From contig DATLEZ010000042.1 of the NCBI GenBank assembly GCA_035525055.1, forward strand, positions 1 through 10,328: 10,328 nucleotides of DNA, given 5' to 3'. The stretch is from DATEEG01 sp035525055 (GTDB taxonomy: Bacteria; Actinomycetota; Acidimicrobiia; Spongiisociales; ZC4RG35). Positions 7,509 through 10,328 of this stretch are shown here, piece after piece. Position numbers and translations under genes: made by a program. The notes under the pieces were generated by a model. The model made no database searches, was not told the DNA's origin, and saw only the letters and a program-made list of their open reading frames with translations. Every line of letters starts with the position of its first letter. Within the stretch, counting starts at the first letter, position 1.

Positions 7509-8930
7509 TCACGGTCGCTTCGCCACTGCGAGCCAGCTCAGCCCGTGGTCGCCACCCAGCCGATCGATACGACGGGCGATCGGCACCAGCAGATCGAAGG
7601 CCCTGGCCTGTGCGCGGGTGATCCTGCCCACACCAAGCAGATGGTGCGCCCTCCAGGCGAGCCGTCCGACCCGGTTGAACGCCTTGAGTTCGATCAGTTC
7701 GAGACCGGCAGCAGCGACCAGTTCTGCGACCTCGTCTCTATCGAACCGCCGCACGTGGCCGGCAGCGATGTCGGTGACGCCCATCAAGCGCGAGTCAGCC
7801 GGGACCTGAATGAGGGCATGTCCACCCTTCCGGAGACCGGTGGCGGCGCGGGCCAAGAGTTCTTTGGGTTCGCTCGAGCGCTGCAAGATGTCGAAGAGGA
7901 GGACCGTGTCGTGCCGATCGTGGAGTTCGTCGGCGAGATCGTCATGCCCGAGGTCCGCCCGAAGAACCCGCAGGTTGGCGAGATGCCCGAACCGCCGGTG
8001 CAAAGTCTCCACGTGGGAAGGATCCCGTTCCAGCGACACCAGTGAGCGGCGGTCCAGGAGTCGAGAGGTCAGGTGCCCCGGGCCGGCATCGATCTCGAGC
8101 ACGTCCTCACCCAGGTACGGGCGAAACTCGTCGAGCACCCAGCCACGGAAACGCGGCGCCTTTCCCAGGCTTTGGCGGGTCTCGTGAGCCGTCTCAACCG
8201 TGGCGTGAGTGTCGAGAAATCGAAACTTGAATATCAGCCACAGGGCCTGGACACCGTCCTTCCACCCGATGTTCTTGCCTTCTGCGTAGGTCCGGCCGTG
8301 GTAGCTGATGGGCACCTCGTAGATGCGCGCACCCCATTGGGACAGCCGGGCAGTGATCTCCGGTTCGATACCGAAGCGCTCGGATGTGAGACGAAGGCTC
8401 CTCAGCAGGTCGACTCTCACTGCCTTGTAGCACGTCTCCATGTCGGTCAGGTTGAGATCATTCGCCATGTTGGAGAGGGCCGTGAGCAGCTTGTTTCCGA
8501 GGGAGTGCCAGAAAAAGAGGACCCGGCGCTCGTCAGAGGACGCGAACCGGGATCCGTACACCGCGTCCGCGCGACCGTCGAGAATCGGTTTCAACACCTT
8601 CGGGTACTCGCTGGGGTCGTATTCGAGGTCGGAGTCCTGAACGATCGCGATGTCTCCAGTCGCATGAGATATCGCCGTCCTGATCGCTGCTCCCTTCCCC
8701 CGGTTCACCGGGTGCTTGAACACTCGGATCCGGGGATCCTCACTCGCGAGTTCTTCGAGAAGCGCCGCGGAGCCGTCGGCGCTGGCGTCGTCGACCGCGA
8801 TCAACTCGAGTTCGAGGTCGACTGGCGCGGACAGCACCTTGGCGACGATCGTGCGCAATGTCCGTGACTCGTTGTAGACGGGCATGAGTACTGACAACTT
8901 CTTGCGGCCGCCGTTTAGCTCGTTGTGCAT
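7509..8930 (-). CDS. GT2 glycosyltransferase fused to a degenerate methyltransferase-like domain, 473 aa
   Basis: First gene of the operon and a paralogue of the next gene, with exactly the same length. The GT2 domain (about 11-240) appears complete: SVLMPVYNES (13-22), AVDDASADGS (45-54), NRGKGAAIRTA (76-86), metal-binding DSD at 99-101 (DSDLEYDP), NLTDMETCYKAVR (160-172) and ISYHGRTYAEGKNIGWKDG (208-226). NLTDMETCYK is typical of bacterial DPM-like GT2 enzymes. The methyltransferase-like half (about 262-410) has motif I as VLEIDAGPG (277-285), with Asp in place of the first conserved Gly, and LLFDILQRSSEP (344-355) where the twin has the usual NVLEH. SAM binding or catalysis may therefore be altered or lost, although the fold and the 60-residue C-terminal extension are kept. 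The ATG at 8930 is the natural start, sitting 6 nt after the CGATAG box of the shared upstream element. Confidence 0.88.
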   Translation of the reverse strand: MHNELNGGRKKLSVLMPVYNESRTLRTIVAKVLSAPVDLELELIAVDDASADGSAALLEELASEDPRIRVFKHPVNRGKGAAIRTAISHATGDIAIVQDSDLEYDPSEYPKVLKPILDGRADAVYGSRFASSDERRVLFFWHSLGNKLLTALSNMANDLNLTDMETCYKAVRVDLLRSLRLTSERFGIEPEITARLSQWGARIYEVPISYHGRTYAEGKNIGWKDGVQALWLIFKFRFLDTHATVETAHETRQSLGKAPRFRGWVLDEFRPYLGEDVLEIDAGPGHLTSRLLDRRSLVSLERDPSHVETLHRRFGHLANLRVLRADLGHDDLADELHDRHDTVLLFDILQRSSEPKELLARAATGLRKGGHALIQVPADSRLMGVTDIAAGHVRRFDRDEVAELVAAAGLELIELKAFNRVGRLAWRAHHLLGVGRITRAQARAFDLLVPIARRIDRLGGDHGLSWLAVAKRP

Positions 8931-8964
8931 ATGTCCCTATCGGAGCGATCCGTGCCTGGGTTGA
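8931..8964 (-). promoter_or_regulatory. Shared upstream element, copy B (two-box promoter-like, abutting the ATG)
   Basis: On the minus strand, TTCAACC with its TCAACC at 8964-8959, 16 nt, CGATAG (8942-8937), then 6 nt to the ATG at 8930. GCTCCGATAGG is identical to copy A at 3543-3577, and the GCAC and GATC parts between the boxes also match. The genes behind the two copies are unrelated, so the match is not a by-product of gene duplication. Shared promoter with leaderless starts, or shared translational control, are the readings; the similarity itself is direct. Confidence 0.5.
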
Positions 8965-9033
8965 ACGTGGTGACTGTCGAAAGCTGTCTAGCAATGCCGC
9001 GGGGAACACCGGGGGATCGTTCAGTCGAGACAA

Positions 9034-9056
9034 GCGATGGTGGCCGCCGTCATCGC
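9034..9056. terminator. Hairpin in the 163-bp gap downstream of the small methyltransferase gene
   Basis: GCGATG (9034-9039) and CATCGC (9051-9056) pair around an 11-nt centre. Read on the plus strand the stem extends to 10 bp with two G-U wobbles and a 3-nt loop; on the minus strand those two positions become A-C mismatches. It lies about 40 nt past the stop of the 9696-9094 gene and could end that transcript, but is followed only by TTGTCT and no real T run. Besides this and element B, the gap 8931-9093 shows nothing clear. Confidence 0.28.
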
Positions 9057-9093
9057 GTTCGATCGAGCACGCCTTGGATAAGTCGCAGGACCC

Positions 9094-9696
9094 TCACTCA
9101 GCAGCTGCGGGCGGGCTGTGACAGACGATATGGATCAATGACCAGAGCCTGAATGGACCAAGCCCGACCGAGTAGGGCCTACTGAGATCGATTGTGAGGT
9201 GTCGTCCGATGAGGGCGACCCACTCGTCATATGGTCTCGCGAACTTTCCTCGGTCGAGACGTGCCAGCCCTCGAGCGAGAGATCGTGTCTCCGGGAGCAC
9301 CAAGTCGACGATGTGAACGACGCCGCCAGGCGCGACGGCTTCGGCCGCCGCTCGGAGAAGCCGGGAGGCTTCGTCGTCGTTGAGATGGTGCATCAGACTG
9401 TTCATCAAGACAAGATCGAAGGAGCCAAGGTCCGCTAGTCCGTCGTTCACGTCTCGGGCGAGAAAGGTTCCCGGGAAGCGGCTTGAGGCGTACGCGATAT
9501 ACGCAGCATCCAGATCGAGACCGACATAGCGGGTATTCGGAAAGAATCGAGCGTTCGTCCCCGGCCCACACCCGATGTCGAGCACGGACTCGAAGCCATC
9601 GATGCCGTGATCGCGAATCGGCCGGAACTTCTTGTGCACGAAGGGGGCTTGCCACAGCCGGTAGACGCCGGGCGAGTCGAGAACAGACCGAATCAC
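9094..9696 (-). CDS. Small class I SAM-dependent methyltransferase, 200 aa
   Basis: Compact methyltransferase of unknown substrate. Motif I is VLDIGCGPG at residues 38-46, the beta-2 acidic residue is in GLDLD (59-63), motif IV reads FDLVLMNSLMHHL (93-105), and APGG (122-125) precedes VVHIVDLVLP. The core is complete, and the whole is short for the family, with only a 35-residue N-terminal helix region and a small C-terminal cap (about 140-200) carrying FARPYDEWVALI. The start is GTG at 9696; its GTGA overlaps the uvrB stop by 4 bp, so translation is probably coupled to uvrB. This linkage could mean a DNA-repair-associated role, or simply that the glycan locus has been placed directly behind uvrB; the sequence resembles generic small-molecule or lipid methyltransferases and shows no DNA-methyltransferase NPPY/DPPY motif. 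No membrane segment is evident. Confidence 0.87.
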   Translation of the reverse strand: MIRSVLDSPGVYRLWQAPFVHKKFRPIRDHGIDGFESVLDIGCGPGTNARFFPNTRYVGLDLDAAYIAYASSRFPGTFLARDVNDGLADLGSFDLVLMNSLMHHLNDDEASRLLRAAAEAVAPGGVVHIVDLVLPETRSLARGLARLDRGKFARPYDEWVALIGRHLTIDLSRPYSVGLGPFRLWSLIHIVCHSPPAAAE

Positions 9697-10328
9697 CGCG
9701 CCTCTGCCACCTGTTTCAACTCCCGCTTCAGCTCCCCAATCTCGTCGCGGAGACGGGCGGCGTATTCGAAACGGAGTTCCTTGGCGGCCTGGTGCATCTC
9801 GTCTTCGAGGGACATGATCAGACGGGCCAGGTCGTCACCGGAGACATCGAGGGTCTTCTTGAGATCCCGGGCGTCACGGCGTCTGTCACCCGGCCGGGGT
9901 TCGGTGTTGACCAGTTCGAGGATGTCAGAGACCCGCTTGCGGATGGTCTGGGGGTCGATGCCGCGTTCTTCGTTGTAGATCTTCTGCAGCCGGCGGCGAC
10001 GGTTGGTTTCGTTGATCGCCTTCTGCATGGAATCGGTCATGTTGTCGGCGTACATGATCACCTGGCCCGAGACGTTGCGGGCGGCCCGGCCGCTGATCTG
10101 GATGAGAGAGGTCGCCGAACGGAGGAAGCCTTCCTTGTCGGCGTCGAGAATCGCCACCAGGGAGACTTCGGGAAGGTCCAAGCCCTCCCGCAGTAGGTTG
10201 ATGCCCACCAACACGTCGTATTCGCCCAGCCGCAGGTCACGGAGGAGGGCGACGCGTTCGAGGGTGTCGATCTCGCTGTGCAGGTAGCGGGCCCGCACCC
10301 CCATCTCCAGCAGATAGTCGGTGAGGTC
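9693..10328 (-). CDS. uvrB: UvrABC excinuclease subunit B, C-terminal part (5' end outside window)
   Basis: UvrB is the damage-verifying helicase of nucleotide excision repair; it is loaded by UvrA and recruits UvrC. The frame is open to the right edge, giving the last 211 residues. Visible in order: DLTDYLLEMGVRARYLHSEI and DTLERVALLRDLRLGEYDVL, then VGINLLREGLDLPEVSLVAI, LDADKEGFLRS, helicase motif VI as SLIQISGRAARN, and the YNEERGIDPQTIRKRVSDIL region. After a charged linker (PRPGDRRRDARD) the UVR domain (LARLIMSLEDEMHQAAKELR to LKRELKQ) ends the protein, so the 3' end is intact. Most UvrBs I know read SLIQTIGRAARN in motif VI, so Thr-Ile to Ile-Ser is a local oddity. The stop is shared with the GTG start of the downstream methyltransferase. 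Confidence 0.97.
   Translation of the reverse strand, partial: DLTDYLLEMGVRARYLHSEIDTLERVALLRDLRLGEYDVLVGINLLREGLDLPEVSLVAILDADKEGFLRSATSLIQISGRAARNVSGQVIMYADNMTDSMQKAINETNRRRRLQKIYNEERGIDPQTIRKRVSDILELVNTEPRPGDRRRDARDLKKTLDVSGDDLARLIMSLEDEMHQAAKELRFEYAARLRDEIGELKRELKQVAEAR

Noticed and set aside
6875..7621. Plus-strand frame opposite the two GT2-methyltransferase fusions
   Set aside because: It crosses the junction of two well-supported minus-strand genes and shows no domain; a shadow frame.
8073..8867. 264-codon plus-strand frame inside the first fusion gene
   Set aside because: It is antisense to an intact GT2/methyltransferase frame. A similar shadow appears opposite the paralogue, as expected from shared codon bias.
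1..10328. CRISPR array, tRNA/rRNA genes, transposase or insertion-sequence ends
   Set aside because: No regularly spaced repeats, no structural RNA signatures and no transposase-like frame were seen on either strand.

Overview
The window is GC-rich, gene-dense bacterial DNA. GTG starts, 4-bp GTGA gene overlaps and the family types suggest a high-GC Actinomycetota, possibly an environmental lineage near Acidimicrobiia, but nothing here fixes the taxon. Nine protein genes are supported, two of them cut by the window edges. I see no rRNA, tRNA, CRISPR array or mobile element. No stretch above 300 bp lacks a gene; the largest gaps are 8931-9093 (163 bp) and 3543-3649 (107 bp).

Layout. On the plus strand, the 3' part of a GDP-L-fucose synthase gene (to 596) overlaps by one base a class I SAM methyltransferase gene (596-1381). 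These converge on a minus-strand pair: a polytopic membrane protein (3542-2364), then a GT2 glycosyltransferase with two C-terminal membrane helices (2367-1453). A plus-strand GT-C-like membrane protein (about 3650-4909) diverges from that pair. It meets tail-to-tail a second minus-strand operon: two GT2-methyltransferase fusions of 473 residues each (8930-7509 and 7486-6065), then a paralogue of the first membrane protein (6068-4881). Further right on the minus strand are the 3' part of uvrB (10328-9693) and a small methyltransferase (9696-9094) overlapping it by 4 bp.

Function (inference). This looks like part of a surface-glycan locus. GDP-L-fucose synthase supplies an activated deoxysugar. 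The GT2 enzymes resemble dolichyl/polyprenyl-phosphate sugar synthases, and the polytopic proteins resemble GT-C enzymes that use lipid-phosphate sugars outside the membrane. Both minus-strand operons pair a GT2 enzyme with a membrane protein of the same paralogous family, which suggests two parallel donor/transferase sets. Methyltransferase domains could modify sugars or lipid intermediates. No flippase, polymerase or ligase is visible, so the locus probably continues left of the window. uvrB marks the edge with housekeeping DNA.

The most interesting non-coding signal is a roughly 30-bp element in front of both minus-strand operons. It has TCAACC and CGATAG boxes exactly 16 bp apart in both copies, ending 6-7 bp before the ATG, although the genes behind it are not homologous. 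The most interesting protein feature is the first GT2-methyltransferase fusion, whose methyltransferase half has lost key motif residues that its twin keeps.
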